From positions 1-56,042 of the forward strand of contig JAIOZF010000009.1 of assembly GCA_021740745.1 (NCBI GenBank): a stretch of DNA of 56,042 bases, given 5' to 3'. Shown here piece by piece: positions 35,496 to 44,742 of the stretch. The notes beneath the pieces are model-generated. The model saw nothing but the letters and a program-made list of their open reading frames with translations, had not been told where the DNA came from and did not search any database. Source of the DNA: Crocinitomicaceae bacterium. GTDB taxonomy: Bacteria; Bacteroidota; Bacteroidia; Flavobacteriales_D; Crocinitomicaceae. A program made the position numbers and the translations under genes. The number at the start of each line of letters is the position of its first letter. Within the stretch, counting starts at the first letter, position 1.

Positions 35496-36249
35496 AGTCG
35501 TTTATTTTTTTTAGTTGTAGTAATTTCTTTTTAAATCTATTGTATTTCAATATTTCTGCACCGTATAATTCGATTGAACCAATGCAATATTTACTTAAGC
35601 GATAGGGACGAATACTGATTTCCTTCATCAATGCAAAGAAAACAGAATTTCGATTCACTTTCTCTTGTTTTAATTCAGCAATTATTAAGTTATCAAAATG
35701 CTGATCGTCGCCTTTCCACTTGAAATGTAAATCAAAATCGAGCGTCAGTCGTTCGTTTTCAATTTTATTTACCAAAGTAATGCGATGAAATGAATTCCAC
35801 ATTACAGCTTTCAAGTCATGATGTTCTTCAATTATACTATCAATAAATGCTTTGTGCTCTTCGTTCAGTTCACTTGGAATTTCATTGACTTTAATTCGTT
35901 TCTTATCAGTTCGACCCTTGTACTTGTGTTTTATTTCTAAGAAAATAAGATTTGACTCAACATACTTTCTGAACCGAACTTTGAAACGATTGGTTCTCCC
36001 ATTGTGATGGTCACGAAAAAAGCTAAAATCCTCATCATCAAAGTATAAACTCTCGTAAAATGGTGTTCGAGTTCCTTCAATTTCTAGCACACGATAATGC
36101 TCGATTAACTGTGGGAGGAATTTTTTGAACTGTCCAACTGAGAAGGCAAATTTGGTATCTACCCTATTCATCAATTTAACTCTGTCCATTTCTTTCAAAG
36201 AAATAGGCTCAAAAGTTGACAATATTTGACTTAGTTGTTCAGGTAACAT
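35485..36249 (-). CDS. VTC-domain polyphosphate polymerase-like protein
   Basis: 254 aa, cytoplasmic VTC domain (the SPX-associated polyphosphate polymerase fold, a triphosphate tunnel). Seen: MNRVDTKFAFSVGQF, TPFYESLYFDD, NRFKVRFRKY, FLEIKHKYKGRTDKKRI (the basic/acidic tunnel strands) and LTLDFDLHFKW, then AELKQEKVNR. The family makes polyphosphate from ATP in yeast; activity in bacteria is less proven. Driven by a good promoter (36255-36284) that begins near the ATG. Adjacent DUF4956 supports a membrane-associated polyphosphate-type role. Confidence 0.87.
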   Translation of the reverse strand: MLPEQLSQILSTFEPISLKEMDRVKLMNRVDTKFAFSVGQFKKFLPQLIEHYRVLEIEGTRTPFYESLYFDDEDFSFFRDHHNGRTNRFKVRFRKYVESNLIFLEIKHKYKGRTDKKRIKVNEIPSELNEEHKAFIDSIIEEHHDLKAVMWNSFHRITLVNKIENERLTLDFDLHFKWKGDDQHFDNLIIAELKQEKVNRNSVFFALMKEISIRPYRLSKYCIGSIELYGAEILKYNRFKKKLLQLKKINDYVA

Positions 36250-36254
36250 TAACT

Positions 36255-36284
36255 CAAAGTTAATTTAATGTTTCGTTAATACAA
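36255..36284 (-). promoter_or_regulatory. Strong Bacteroidota-type promoter for VTC-DUF4956
   Basis: - strand TTG (36282-36284), 19 nt spacer, then TAACTTTG (36255-36262): a full match to TTG-N17-23-TAnnTTTG. The -7 box ends only 5 nt before the ATG at 36249, predicting transcription at or next to the start codon. Confidence 0.7.
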
Positions 36285-36348
36285 GTATTTGATGTGGTTT
36301 TCAACTAAAACTTGCAGTAGAATTCAAATCTAATTTTTTTTGTTTCAT

Positions 36349-36356
36349 TACATTTG
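36349..36356 (+). promoter_or_regulatory. -7 box (TACATTTG) 4 nt before purT
   Basis: Exact TAnnTTTG match, then TTGC and the ATG at 36361. It supports this ATG over the upstream TTG at 36340 and predicts a leaderless mRNA. No -33 TTG at the right spacing. Confidence 0.45.
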
Positions 36357-36360
36357 TTGC

Positions 36361-37521
36361 ATGAGAAAGAAAATTTTACTTTTTGGTTCAGGTGAACTTG
36401 GTAAGGAATTCGTTATTGCTTGCCAACGATTAGGTCAATACGTCATTGCAGTTGACAGTTATGCTGGCGCACCAGCAATGCAGGTAGCTCATGAATTTGA
36501 AGTCATTAACATGTTAGATGGAGCGGAATTAGACCGTATTGTTGCGAAGCATAATCCAGACATTATCGTTCCTGAAATCGAAGCAATTCGCACCGAAAAG
36601 TTTTATGATTACGAAGCAAAAGGAATTCAAGTTGTTCCAAGTGCTAAAGCTGGAAATTATACTATGAATCGCAAAGCTATTCGCGATTTAGCAGCTATTG
36701 AAGTTGGTGTACGCACTGCTCCATATAAATACGCAACTACACTTGAAGAATTAAAATCAGGTGTTCAATTTACAGGTATTCCATGTGTTGTTAAACCATT
36801 AATGTCGAGTTCTGGCAAAGGACAGTCGGTTATTAAATCGGAAGATGACATTGAAAAAGCATGGAATTATGCGATGGAAGGGTCAAGAGGTGATTTAAAA
36901 GAAGTAATCGTGGAAGGATTTATTGACTTCGACTACGAAATCACTTTATTGACTGTCACTCAAAAAAATGGGAAGACCTTGTTTTGTCCACCGATTGGAC
37001 ACAGACAGGAACGCGGTGATTACCAAGAAAGCTGGCAACCAATGCCTATGAATACAGAACATTTGCAAGAGGCACAAGAAATGGCTGCAAAGGTAACTGA
37101 TGCTTTGGGTGGCGCAGGAATTTGGGGTGTTGAATTATTCATTACGAAAGAAGGTGCTTATTTTTCTGAATTGTCACCTCGTCCGCACGATACAGGAATG
37201 GTTACGCTCGCAGGAACACAGAATTTTTCTGAATTTGAATTACATGCGCGCGCGGTCCTAGGTATTCCAATTGCTGAAGTTAAATTAGAACGAAATGGTG
37301 CAAGCGCGGTTGTTTTGGCAAATAGCGAAAGTAATGATCAGCCGATTTTCTTTGGAATAGAAAAAGCTGCTCAATATCCCAATACTGATTTCAAAATATT
37401 TGGTAAACCGACAACTAGGCCGTATCGCAGAATGGCAGTTGCATTAGCATATGGTGATGAGGATGTGAAAGAATTGGTGGAAAAAGCGAAAGAAGTTGCT
37501 GCCGCAATTTCTGTAAAATAA
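36361..37521 (+). CDS. purT: Formate-dependent phosphoribosylglycinamide formyltransferase (GAR transformylase 2)
   Basis: Uses formate and ATP to formylate GAR in purine synthesis; 386 aa ATP-grasp enzyme. Start at the ATG at 36361 ([20 protein letters not shown]). Motifs: [23 protein letters not shown], [21 protein letters not shown], [15 protein letters not shown] (ATP-grasp loop), [33 protein letters not shown]. It is followed 3 nt later by a small membrane protein, probably the same transcript. Confidence 0.96.
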   Translation: MRKKILLFGSGELGKEFVIACQRLGQYVIAVDSYAGAPAMQVAHEFEVINMLDGAELDRIVAKHNPDIIVPEIEAIRTEKFYDYEAKGIQVVPSAKAGNYTMNRKAIRDLAAIEVGVRTAPYKYATTLEELKSGVQFTGIPCVVKPLMSSSGKGQSVIKSEDDIEKAWNYAMEGSRGDLKEVIVEGFIDFDYEITLLTVTQKNGKTLFCPPIGHRQERGDYQESWQPMPMNTEHLQEAQEMAAKVTDALGGAGIWGVELFITKEGAYFSELSPRPHDTGMVTLAGTQNFSEFELHARAVLGIPIAEVKLERNGASAVVLANSESNDQPIFFGIEKAAQYPNTDFKIFGKPTTRPYRRMAVALAYGDEDVKELVEKAKEVAAAISVK

Positions 37522-37524
37522 TCG

Positions 37525-38031
37525 ATGGTTGATATAAATGAAGGACGCACAGGGGCAAATGGAGTTCCTGCAGCAATTGCTGGATTTATTGGCTTGTTAT
37601 TTTTAGTTTATTCTCCACTTATTGCTTTCTTGTTTTTTGGAATTTGCGGTTTTCTAGCAACTATTTCAGAAGGAATGATAATTGACACAAAATTAAAACG
37701 CTATAAAAAGTACTATCGATTAGCTGGACTTCGAACTGGAAATTGGAACTATTTTAAGAATGTAGAAGCTATTGAATTAAAGCGAAACATTGATAGCGTC
37801 AGAGTAACTCGTTGGCTTCCTTCTGGCAAATCAAATGAAAGTGGTTATGCCACTGAAAAATCAAGTACATTCAATATTCTTCTAAAAGAAAATGGTGACA
37901 CTGAAATACTTTACGAATTCTATAAATATAAACATGCACTTTTAGCATTAAACACAATCAGTTCATTGCTTCAAGTTGAAAAAAGAGATTATTTTGAAGA
38001 GGCTCTCATTGCTAGTGAAAATCGATCATAA
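37525..38031 (+). CDS. Small membrane protein, unknown function
   Basis: 168 aa. Two adjacent hydrophobic helices (residues about 15-33 and 35-50) then a soluble C-terminal domain with basic and acidic patches (LKRYKKYYRLAGLRTGNWNYFKNVEAIELKRN) that looks like a membrane-proximal PH-like domain, but this is only by eye. 3 nt after purT. A bidirectional terminator follows. Function unknown. Confidence 0.72.
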   Translation: MVDINEGRTGANGVPAAIAGFIGLLFLVYSPLIAFLFFGICGFLATISEGMIIDTKLKRYKKYYRLAGLRTGNWNYFKNVEAIELKRNIDSVRVTRWLPSGKSNESGYATEKSSTFNILLKENGDTEILYEFYKYKHALLALNTISSLLQVEKRDYFEEALIASENRS

Positions 38032-38058
38032 AAAAAGGGCTGAAATTCAGCCCTTTTT
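38032..38058. terminator. Bidirectional terminator between purT unit and GH3 gene
   Basis: Near-perfect stem AAAAAGGGCTGAA / TTCAGCCCTTTTT, with A-rich and T-rich flanks on both sides; it sits between convergent stop codons, so it can serve both strands. Confidence 0.88.
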
Positions 38059-38076
38059 GATTTTTATCTAATTTGT

Positions 38077-39222
38077 TTATTTCATCAATCCCAAAGCGAT
38101 TTTCATTCGAATAACGCGCTTTGCAGATGCATCTACTTTCTTCTTGAACTCAGCATCTGTTCTGTATTTTTTCAAAATATCATTGAATGCTTTTTTCGCA
38201 TCAACTGGCATTAAAACAATATCACATCCAGCGTTCACCGCTTTTACTTCACATTGTGGAATGCTTGCTACACCACCCATGTTCATTGCATCGGTAACAA
38301 TCAATCCTCTGAATCCATATTCACCACGTAATAATTGCGTAACAATTACTTCTGAAGTTGTTGCTGGCATTCCTTTAGTATCATATTTCGGGTTGTTTGT
38401 CACACCAATATGTGCAACCATGATCGACATTACACCGTTCTCGATCAAACTTGGATAATTACCAATTTCTTTCAATTCACCATCAATCATTTGAAGTGAT
38501 TTGTGTGTATCACCTGAAACCAATCCATGACCAGGGAAATGCTTTGCAGTTGCAAGAATGTTTTTTGCTTGCGTTTCTTCAATGAATGCTTGCGACCAAG
38601 GAATAATGTTCGCTGGAACCGCTCCAAAACTTCTGAAACCAACTGTTTTGTTTGGTGACATATCAACCACTGGAGAGAAATTATAATTGATACCAATTGC
38701 ATTCAACTCATCTGAGATAACTTGTGCAACTGTTCGAACTTCGTCAACCGTTTTTAATTCATTTGCTTTTTTAACGGGTGTTGAACCAATAATTTTTCTG
38801 TTAACCAAGCTTGGTTCAGCATCAGCACTGTACATAAATGGAAGATTCCCAATAGTATCGTTCATCGCTTCAAATGTCTTGATCCACGAAGTAAATTCTT
38901 CTTTGGTACCATTCAACATTAAAACGCCACCAATAATTCTATCCGTGATATGGCTTTTTATTGTTGCTTCTGTTTGACCTAAGCGTCCAACTGCTGGCAT
39001 AATCAACTGAGCGACAATTGCCGTATCGTCTAATGCTGCAAACACTTTTTCAACATCTTTATCTAAATCGGCATCCTCCTTTAAGTAGTCGGCAAGAACA
39101 TATTCTTTCTTGATTTCTTTCTTAACAGTTTCAACAGCACTCTTTTCCTTTTTCTCTGCAGGCTGAGCGCAACTTTGGAAAAGCGATAAAACAACTACAC
39201 TTACGAGGATTAACTTATTCAT
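38077..39222 (-). CDS. NagZ-like GH3 beta-N-acetylglucosaminidase lipoprotein
   Basis: 381 aa. Lipobox LFQSCAQ (Cys18). GH3 N-domain features: SADAEPS, GINYNFSPVVDMSPN, ATAKHFPGHGLVSGDTH (the KHFPGHG loop 227-233 with the D-T-H catalytic acid/base dyad), and LIVTDAMNMGG with nucleophile D311. The KHFPGHG(x)nDTH motif is diagnostic for NagZ-type GlcNAc cleavage from muropeptides. It is membrane-anchored, unlike cytosolic E. coli NagZ, so periplasmic recycling of peptidoglycan is likely. Overlaps the upstream membrane protein gene by 4 nt (ATGA). Confidence 0.92.
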   Translation of the reverse strand: MNKLILVSVVVLSLFQSCAQPAEKKEKSAVETVKKEIKKEYVLADYLKEDADLDKDVEKVFAALDDTAIVAQLIMPAVGRLGQTEATIKSHITDRIIGGVLMLNGTKEEFTSWIKTFEAMNDTIGNLPFMYSADAEPSLVNRKIIGSTPVKKANELKTVDEVRTVAQVISDELNAIGINYNFSPVVDMSPNKTVGFRSFGAVPANIIPWSQAFIEETQAKNILATAKHFPGHGLVSGDTHKSLQMIDGELKEIGNYPSLIENGVMSIMVAHIGVTNNPKYDTKGMPATTSEVIVTQLLRGEYGFRGLIVTDAMNMGGVASIPQCEVKAVNAGCDIVLMPVDAKKAFNDILKKYRTDAEFKKKVDASAKRVIRMKIALGLMK

Positions 39223-40235
39223 TTTTTAAAGACTTTATTAACGTATTCGCCAAAGTTAACGCGTTTCATTAATTCAGAAGGACGAATGCTAAACGTTTTT
39301 TGCACAGCCCCATTGTCAATAACCATACCGTAGCCCATTAATGGATAATTCAATTCACCATTTGTCATATTGGTTGTGGTTCCAAAGCGCAAATCATAGT
39401 AATACAACGTATCGCCCGATTTTCTAGTAGTGTAATACCCTTTCGATATGAAATTCAAGGTGCGTGAATAATTTTTATCTGGCCATTTCAAATCAAATAA
39501 GGCTTCTTTTTCTTTCTTAATTGTTTCAATATCATTCTTTTGAAAAGGGTAAAACAATGATTTGTAACCATAATAAAAATTTTGATCGTCTTCCGTTAAT
39601 ATCATCCAATAAAAACTGGTCAAGGGCATTGGTGTGACAAACGTATTTTTCGCTTTGATATTGGCTTGTTCAAAATAACTTGAAGAATTATTTAAGATGA
39701 CCAATTTTACGATGACACCCCACAATAAATAGGCGGAAGAATAATAAATTCCTGCCATGTTCCATCTTTTACGAGAAAGCTTTTCACGTTTCGTGAACAA
39801 AGCAACTAGCAAGAAGAACATAAAAGGTAAAGTGTAAAGCGGGTCAATAACAAAGACCGTATTAAAGGTTATTCTCAAACTAAATGGCCAGAAAAATTCA
39901 GTTCCATAATTGGTGAAAATGTCTAAAATGGGATGCGTAACGATTGATAAGAAAAACAACCAAACCCATGTTTTTAATTCATATCTGTTTTTATACAAAC
40001 GATGAACTAGCCATCCTAAAACAGGTCCAGCGATTAATGCAAATACCAATGAATGAGAAAACCCTCTATGCACCAAAGCCGCATCGATGGGATGAAAGAA
40101 TCGACCTAGAAAAACGTCTAAATCTGGAATTGTTCCAGCAATTGCGCCCCACATTGCTGCTTTTGCGCCCATTTTTCGTCCAGCAACAGCTTCTGCAACT
40201 GCAGCTCCTAGAACGATTTGTGTTAATGAATCCAC
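39219..40235 (-). CDS. YdjM/DUF457-family inner-membrane metal-dependent hydrolase-like protein
   Basis: 338 aa, starts with GTG. N-terminal family signature MDSLTQIVLGAAVAEAV, GAIAGTIPDLDVFLG, HRGFSHSLVFAL (metal-binding-like His and Asp cluster) and SIVTHPILDIFTNYGT. About five helices in the first 190 residues, then a soluble C-terminal domain. The family is annotated as membrane-bound metal-dependent hydrolase; some E. coli members are SOS-controlled, but no LexA-like box is seen. Stop overlaps the GH3 start (ATGA). Confidence 0.88.
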   Translation of the reverse strand: MDSLTQIVLGAAVAEAVAGRKMGAKAAMWGAIAGTIPDLDVFLGRFFHPIDAALVHRGFSHSLVFALIAGPVLGWLVHRLYKNRYELKTWVWLFFLSIVTHPILDIFTNYGTEFFWPFSLRITFNTVFVIDPLYTLPFMFFLLVALFTKREKLSRKRWNMAGIYYSSAYLLWGVIVKLVILNNSSSYFEQANIKAKNTFVTPMPLTSFYWMILTEDDQNFYYGYKSLFYPFQKNDIETIKKEKEALFDLKWPDKNYSRTLNFISKGYYTTRKSGDTLYYYDLRFGTTTNMTNGELNYPLMGYGMVIDNGAVQKTFSIRPSELMKRVNFGEYVNKVFKK

Positions 40236-40333
40236 TTAATAAGTTTTTACAAAGATGCTGAAAGTCTTTTGTTCAAATTCATAACAGTGCACATTAAGAT
40301 TTGTTTCGCATGATAATAATTGTTCCAAGTAAT

Positions 40334-40341
40334 TATATTTG
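40334..40341 (+). promoter_or_regulatory. -7 box (TATATTTG) of hydroxybutyryl-CoA dehydrogenase gene
   Basis: Exact TAnnTTTG match, 17 nt before the ATG at 40359, giving a short leader. Confidence 0.4.
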
Positions 40342-40358
40342 CACAAAAATCAACAGTC

Positions 40359-41249
40359 ATGAAAAACATAGCAGTTATAGGTTCAGGTACAATGGGTAAT
40401 GGAATTGCTCACACGTTTGCACAATTTGGATATGCCGTAGCACTTATCGATATTTCACAAGCCTCTTTGGATAAAGGTATTGCAACGATTTCTAAAAATC
40501 TTGACCGACAAGTAGCGAAAGAAACAATTACGGAAAGTGATAAAGCTGCTACTTTAAGTAACATTAAAACATATACTTCAATCGAAGAAGGTGTTAAGAA
40601 TGTTGATTTAGTAGTTGAAGCAGCAACAGAAAACATTGATTTAAAATTAAAAATCTTCGCTGATTTAGATAAATTGACTGCACCAGGAGTAATTCTCGCA
40701 TCAAACACTTCATCTATTTCAATTACCAAAATTGCTTCTGTTACGACACGTCCAGACAAGGTAATTGGAATGCACTTCATGAATCCAGTTCCAGTAATGA
40801 AATTGGTAGAAATTATTCGTGGTTATTCAACTACGGATGAAGTGACTGATTTGATCATGGATCTTAGTCGCAAATTGAACAAAGTTCCAGTTGAAGTGAA
40901 CGATTATCCTGGATTCGTTGCTAATCGTATTTTAATGCCAATGATCAATGAAGCAATTTGCACTTTATTTGAAGGAGTTGCAGGTGTTGAGGAAATTGAT
41001 ACAGTGATGAAATTAGGAATGGCTCATCCAATGGGTCCTTTGCAATTAGCAGATTTTATTGGGTTAGATGTTTGTTTAGCGATCTTAGAGGTATTGCATG
41101 ACGGATTTGGGAATCCGAAATATGCTCCATGTCCATTACTTGTAAATATGGTTACGGCTGGAAAAAAAGGTATTAAATCTGGAGAAGGATTCTACTCATG
41201 GAATCATGGAACGAAAGATTTAATCGTTGCGCCAAATTTCAAGAAATAA
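40359..41249 (+). CDS. 3-hydroxybutyryl-CoA dehydrogenase
   Basis: NAD(P)-dependent oxidation of 3-hydroxyacyl-CoA in fatty-acid or butyrate-type metabolism; 296 aa. Start at the ATG at 40359 (MKNIAVIGSGTMGNGIAHTF); upstream codons are outside the family. Seen: GSGTMGNG dinucleotide site, VVEAATENIDLKLKIFADL, ASNTSSISITKIA, GMHFMNPVPVMKLVEII (catalytic His), VEVNDYPGFVANRILMPMINEA and the C-terminal GMAHPMGPLQLADFIGLDV. Short-chain specific type. Terminator follows. Confidence 0.95.
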   Translation: MKNIAVIGSGTMGNGIAHTFAQFGYAVALIDISQASLDKGIATISKNLDRQVAKETITESDKAATLSNIKTYTSIEEGVKNVDLVVEAATENIDLKLKIFADLDKLTAPGVILASNTSSISITKIASVTTRPDKVIGMHFMNPVPVMKLVEIIRGYSTTDEVTDLIMDLSRKLNKVPVEVNDYPGFVANRILMPMINEAICTLFEGVAGVEEIDTVMKLGMAHPMGPLQLADFIGLDVCLAILEVLHDGFGNPKYAPCPLLVNMVTAGKKGIKSGEGFYSWNHGTKDLIVAPNFKK

Positions 41250-41268
41250 ATAAAGATTATACTATTAG

Positions 41269-41297
41269 AAAAGCTGACTTCGGTCGGCTTTTTTTTA
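41269..41297. terminator. Terminator after hydroxybutyryl-CoA dehydrogenase gene
   Basis: Stem AAAAGCTGAC / GTCGGCTTTT with a TTCG tetraloop and one G-T wobble, then a T-run. It overlaps the 3' end of the convergent phosphodiesterase gene, whose stop codon is at 41295. Confidence 0.85.
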
Positions 41298-42266
41298 TTT
41301 GAACAAATCTATCATTATCTCTCCTTTTGAAACAGGATAGTTGAAATGAAGCAGCTCAGCAATGGTTGAACTTATGTCAATTTGTTCGTAGCAATTCAGT
41401 AGCTCAGTATTTGATTTGAAATCTGGACCCAATGCTACCAAATAAATTGAGCGACAACCTTCACAACCACCACCATGACTAACAAAGCCATCTTTTACAC
41501 CGTCCAAATGTCTCCCATGGTCATTAGTAATTAACAAGGTAGTTTTGTCCTTGTAAATAGAATCAGACTGAATAAAATTCCATAGGTCCAACGCAATTTT
41601 GTCGGTGTTTCTAATTGCTTGCAGGTATTCTGGCCATTCATTTTGATGACCGCGTACATCTACTTCCAAGAGATTGATCAATGTTAATTTAGGGTGGTAT
41701 TTGGAAAGAATAGTCTGTGCATCACGCCAAGTATAGCGATCATTTGTGTACCCTTCACCTTTACCATCGACACCGCAATGTTGTGAAGGTGTATATTTAT
41801 TCTTCCAAGTTTTATTTTTTGTATTCGCTAAAATATTCAGTTTTCCTTTACTAGCGATAACCCACGCCTGCGTTGAATCAAGTCCCTTTTCTTTTAAGAA
41901 ATACTGGAACATCGTTGGGTGTTTCGGTAATTCGGAACCGTCATTCTTTACACTTTGGTACACGCCCGTGCAGATAGCAGTGTGACCAGAATTTGTCGTT
42001 GTTGTACCATTGTTACGGAAGGTTTTCACCAACACGCCTTGTGGCGCTAATACACCAGATAAATTAGGAATGTATTTGTATGTCGAATCACCAAATGTTT
42101 CAGTCATTCGAGGTCCGTCAATGATTAATACGATGACATATTCTGTTTTATAGGTTTTTTGAACTGGTTTTTCGTCGTCTGGTCTTGTATTAAATGAAAT
42201 TAAGACACCAACAACTGGAATAAACAGAAATGAAACAAGAATCTTATAGTTTTTTAAAAATGTCAT
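41295..42266 (-). CDS. Alkaline-phosphatase-superfamily phosphodiesterase (type I phosphodiesterase/NPP-like)
   Basis: 323 aa with an N-terminal signal or anchor (ILVSFLFIPVVGVLISF). Metal and nucleophile motifs of the alkaline phosphatase superfamily: VIVLIIDGPRMTE (D), TTTTNSGHTAICTG (Thr/Ser nucleophile region), EVDVRGHQNEWPEY (D and H), LLITNDHGRH (D-H) and FVSHGGG (final H). A Cys pair EGCRSIYLVALG lies next to it. Exported or periplasmic; the substrate (phosphodiester or sulfate-like ester) cannot be told. 9 nt after menB. Confidence 0.85.
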   Translation of the reverse strand: MTFLKNYKILVSFLFIPVVGVLISFNTRPDDEKPVQKTYKTEYVIVLIIDGPRMTETFGDSTYKYIPNLSGVLAPQGVLVKTFRNNGTTTTNSGHTAICTGVYQSVKNDGSELPKHPTMFQYFLKEKGLDSTQAWVIASKGKLNILANTKNKTWKNKYTPSQHCGVDGKGEGYTNDRYTWRDAQTILSKYHPKLTLINLLEVDVRGHQNEWPEYLQAIRNTDKIALDLWNFIQSDSIYKDKTTLLITNDHGRHLDGVKDGFVSHGGGCEGCRSIYLVALGPDFKSNTELLNCYEQIDISSTIAELLHFNYPVSKGEIMIDLFK

Positions 42267-42275
42267 CCGTTAAAA

Positions 42276-43097
42276 TTAAGGGAATTTGGGGAATTTCTGG
42301 AAATCAGGATCTCTTTTCTCCAAAAAGGCATGCTTACCTTCCTGCGCTTCTTCTGTCAAATAGAACATCAATGTAGCATCACCTGCCAATTCCATAATAC
42401 CATGTTGACCATCTAACTCAGCGTTCAAAGAGCGCTTAATCATTCGCACGGCTAATGGACTTCGTTTCATGATTGTTTTACACCATTCAACAGTTGTATC
42501 TTCTAATTCATCAAAAGGAACAACCTTGTTGACCATGCCCATTTTTTCAGCTTCTTCGGCTGTATATTGATTACACAAGAACCAAATTTCACGTGCTTTT
42601 TTCTGTCCAACGTGGCGCGCCAAATAAGAAGAACCAAATCCACCATCAAAGCTTCCTACCTTTGGACCCGTTTGACCAAATTTCGCATTTTCAGAGGCAA
42701 TCGTTAAATCGCAAACTACGTGCAATACATGTCCACCACCAATCGCATAACCATTCACCATGGCGATTACCGGCTTAGGCAACGAACGAATAGCTTTGTG
42801 CAAATCAAGTACATTCAATCTTGGGACACCATTTTCAGAGATATATCCACCAATACCTTTTACATTTTGATCACCACCTGAACAGAAAGCTTTGTCGCCT
42901 GCACCGGTAAGCACTACAACGCTAATATCGTTGCGTTCTCTGCAAATGTTCATAGCCTCAAGCATTTCCATATTTGTTTCAGGACGAAATGCATTGTACA
43001 CTTTCTGTCTGTTTATCGTGATTTTTGCAATCCCTTCAAAAAACTCAAACTTAATGTCTTTGTATTCTTTAATTGATGTCCACTTACGTGCTGCCAT
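42276..43097 (-). CDS. menB: 1,4-dihydroxy-2-naphthoyl-CoA synthase
   Basis: Ring-forming crotonase-fold enzyme of menaquinone biosynthesis; 273 aa. Start at the ATG at 43097 ([20 protein letters not shown]); an upstream frame extension has no support. MenB marks: [42 protein letters not shown], and the family-specific [27 protein letters not shown]. Menaquinone as the quinone fits Bacteroidota. No other men genes are here. Confidence 0.95.
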   Translation of the reverse strand: MAARKWTSIKEYKDIKFEFFEGIAKITINRQKVYNAFRPETNMEMLEAMNICRERNDISVVVLTGAGDKAFCSGGDQNVKGIGGYISENGVPRLNVLDLHKAIRSLPKPVIAMVNGYAIGGGHVLHVVCDLTIASENAKFGQTGPKVGSFDGGFGSSYLARHVGQKKAREIWFLCNQYTAEEAEKMGMVNKVVPFDELEDTTVEWCKTIMKRSPLAVRMIKRSLNAELDGQHGIMELAGDATLMFYLTEEAQEGKHAFLEKRDPDFQKFPKFP

Positions 43098-43173
43098 TGC
43101 TGTATTTTTTTTCAAAATTAATGTTTGCGAATCGATTAACACTTAAGAAATGTCATAAATCGACTCAGTTCTT

Positions 43174-43977
43174 TTATTTTCTCCCTATTACGGCTTTAAC
43201 GAAACACTTGAACCATAGTAAAAGTTTGAATTCATGTGTCTTCCCACCATTGTTGAGATAGTTTTCTATTTCTCTTCCCGTTTCTGCGACATCCAACATC
43301 AACAACGAAATTCCATGAACGTTTTTCTGCTGAACTATTCCTTTAGAAATGAGTTGTTCCTGTAACTGCGTTAAATTCGTCTCAATTCCCCAACGTTTGG
43401 TGTAAAAGAGTACTTTTTTACTTGACATTTCTCCATTCTTGCGAAAGGAAACCGTCCAATGAAATGCTTTTCGGTAATTTACTTTTCTTTTCTCTTCGAT
43501 ATAGTGAACGTAAGTGAAGCTGTTCTGAAAATGAACATCAATGATGACCATTTTTACAGGATGTTGTTCCATAAAACCAAAAATACTCTTTGGTCCAAAA
43601 GTACTTTCGTCCTGCAATGCCACTATTTCTGTTTGGTGTTTTCCCCAAACAAATACAGAATGTAAAACATCTTCTGTTCGAATGAAATCTTTCCGTTTCA
43701 TCACACGATTTGACAGCGCACCCGTAGTTGGTTTTGATTTATTCCAATCGAATTCTCCTCCATTTTTAAGTAAATCAGTAAAAGCAGGAATAAGAATCGT
43801 TCCTTTGGATAAACGATTTTGAAGCAGGTCAATCAATACATTTGGATCAAAAGATGTTCCTTGAGATTTGAAATACTTGGCTAGTTGACTAACATCGGAG
43901 GACAAGAAAAGTATATCATCCTCTTTTAAGTTAAATTCATTGATGAGATTTAAATACAGATGAGAATGATCTTGCAT
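43174..43977 (-). CDS. AAC(3)-family N-acetyltransferase-like protein
   Basis: 267 aa. Pattern of the AAC(3)/YokD family: ILFLSSDVSQLAKYF, GTILIPAFTD, GALSNRVMKR, RTEDVLHSVFVWG, and STFGPKSIFGFMEQHPVKMVIID followed by FTYVHYIEEKRKV (conserved His and Glu). The family name comes from aminoglycoside resistance, but in Bacteroidota such genes usually acylate glycan precursors; no resistance claim is made here. Zero-gap after the TonB-like gene. Confidence 0.77.
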   Translation of the reverse strand: MQDHSHLYLNLINEFNLKEDDILFLSSDVSQLAKYFKSQGTSFDPNVLIDLLQNRLSKGTILIPAFTDLLKNGGEFDWNKSKPTTGALSNRVMKRKDFIRTEDVLHSVFVWGKHQTEIVALQDESTFGPKSIFGFMEQHPVKMVIIDVHFQNSFTYVHYIEEKRKVNYRKAFHWTVSFRKNGEMSSKKVLFYTKRWGIETNLTQLQEQLISKGIVQQKNVHGISLLMLDVAETGREIENYLNNGGKTHEFKLLLWFKCFVKAVIGRK

Positions 43978-44742
43978 TTATTGGGCAATGAAAGTGTAAG
44001 TAATCGATCCTTCCTGAATTTTAGGTGCAGAGCTTGAATAAATGAAGCGCGACATTTTAGCGTATTTCACGGCTTGTTCGAGCATACATGCATTTGCACT
44101 TGAGCTAGAACCTACAACAGCACTAAGTACATCTCCATTTTGGTTTACTTTTATTTGCACCAATACTTTTCCGGAGGAGCCATACCCACACGTATATCCT
44201 GGATTTCGCACATACCAATTGTTGTTTTGGTGAGGAGACCTCAGATTCCATTCCACCATCACATCACCGCTATAGGCCTTATTTCCACCATTATTATTGG
44301 GTTTCGTTTTGTCAGGAATGGTCTTCGTATTCTTAGGGTCATTTTTTCGCTTATTCATTTCCTCCTCGATGCGCTTTCTTTCTGCTACACCACTGGCATC
44401 ACTGAATAATTTCTTTTCAAAATCCTTCACTGACTTTTCTACGTCATCAGTCGATTGATTTTCAGACCATTTATCTTTTGATTTTTCTCTTTTATCGTTT
44501 TGGTCTCTCCCAATGTTTTTGACATCAGCAGCACTAAAGTCAGCGGGAATCTCTAGGTTTTCAGGTTTCAACTCGATATTTTCTAATGGAATTTCAATTT
44601 TTGCGCCATCGAAAAAAGAAGTGATTGGAACATATTCTGTGTATGTTTCTAGCTGAAAATAAATGAAAACACCAACATAGGCAGCGACAACGGCAATTAT
44701 TCCGAAAATATGACGATCGATAAAGCTTGACAACTTACTCAT
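43978..44742 (-). CDS. TonB-like energy-transducer protein
   Basis: 254 aa from the ATG at 44742 (MSKLSSF); the TTG three codons earlier is less likely. One N-terminal transmembrane helix (HIFGIIAVVAAYVGVFIYF), a long charged linker rich in K/D/E (about residues 75-165), and a C-terminal TonB-like domain: GYGSSGKVLVQIKVNQNGDVLSAVVGSSSSANACMLEQAVKYAKMSRF. No exbB/exbD nearby, so it could be an orphan TonB or a structural relative that spans the periplasm. Overlaps the WG-repeat gene stop by 8 nt. Confidence 0.75.
   Translation of the reverse strand: MSKLSSFIDRHIFGIIAVVAAYVGVFIYFQLETYTEYVPITSFFDGAKIEIPLENIELKPENLEIPADFSAADVKNIGRDQNDKREKSKDKWSENQSTDDVEKSVKDFEKKLFSDASGVAERKRIEEEMNKRKNDPKNTKTIPDKTKPNNNGGNKAYSGDVMVEWNLRSPHQNNNWYVRNPGYTCGYGSSGKVLVQIKVNQNGDVLSAVVGSSSSANACMLEQAVKYAKMSRFIYSSSAPKIQEGSITYTFIAQ

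Noticed and set aside
36340-36360. purT start at the upstream TTG
   Set aside because: Reads through the -7 box; the ATG at 36361 starts the conserved MRKKILLFG.
38077-39222. Cytosolic NagZ
   Set aside because: A clear lipobox (Cys18) makes this an exported lipoprotein, unlike E. coli NagZ.
43174-43977. Antibiotic-resistance aminoglycoside acetyltransferase
   Set aside because: Only family-level similarity; the context suggests envelope or glycan acylation, so no resistance call is made.
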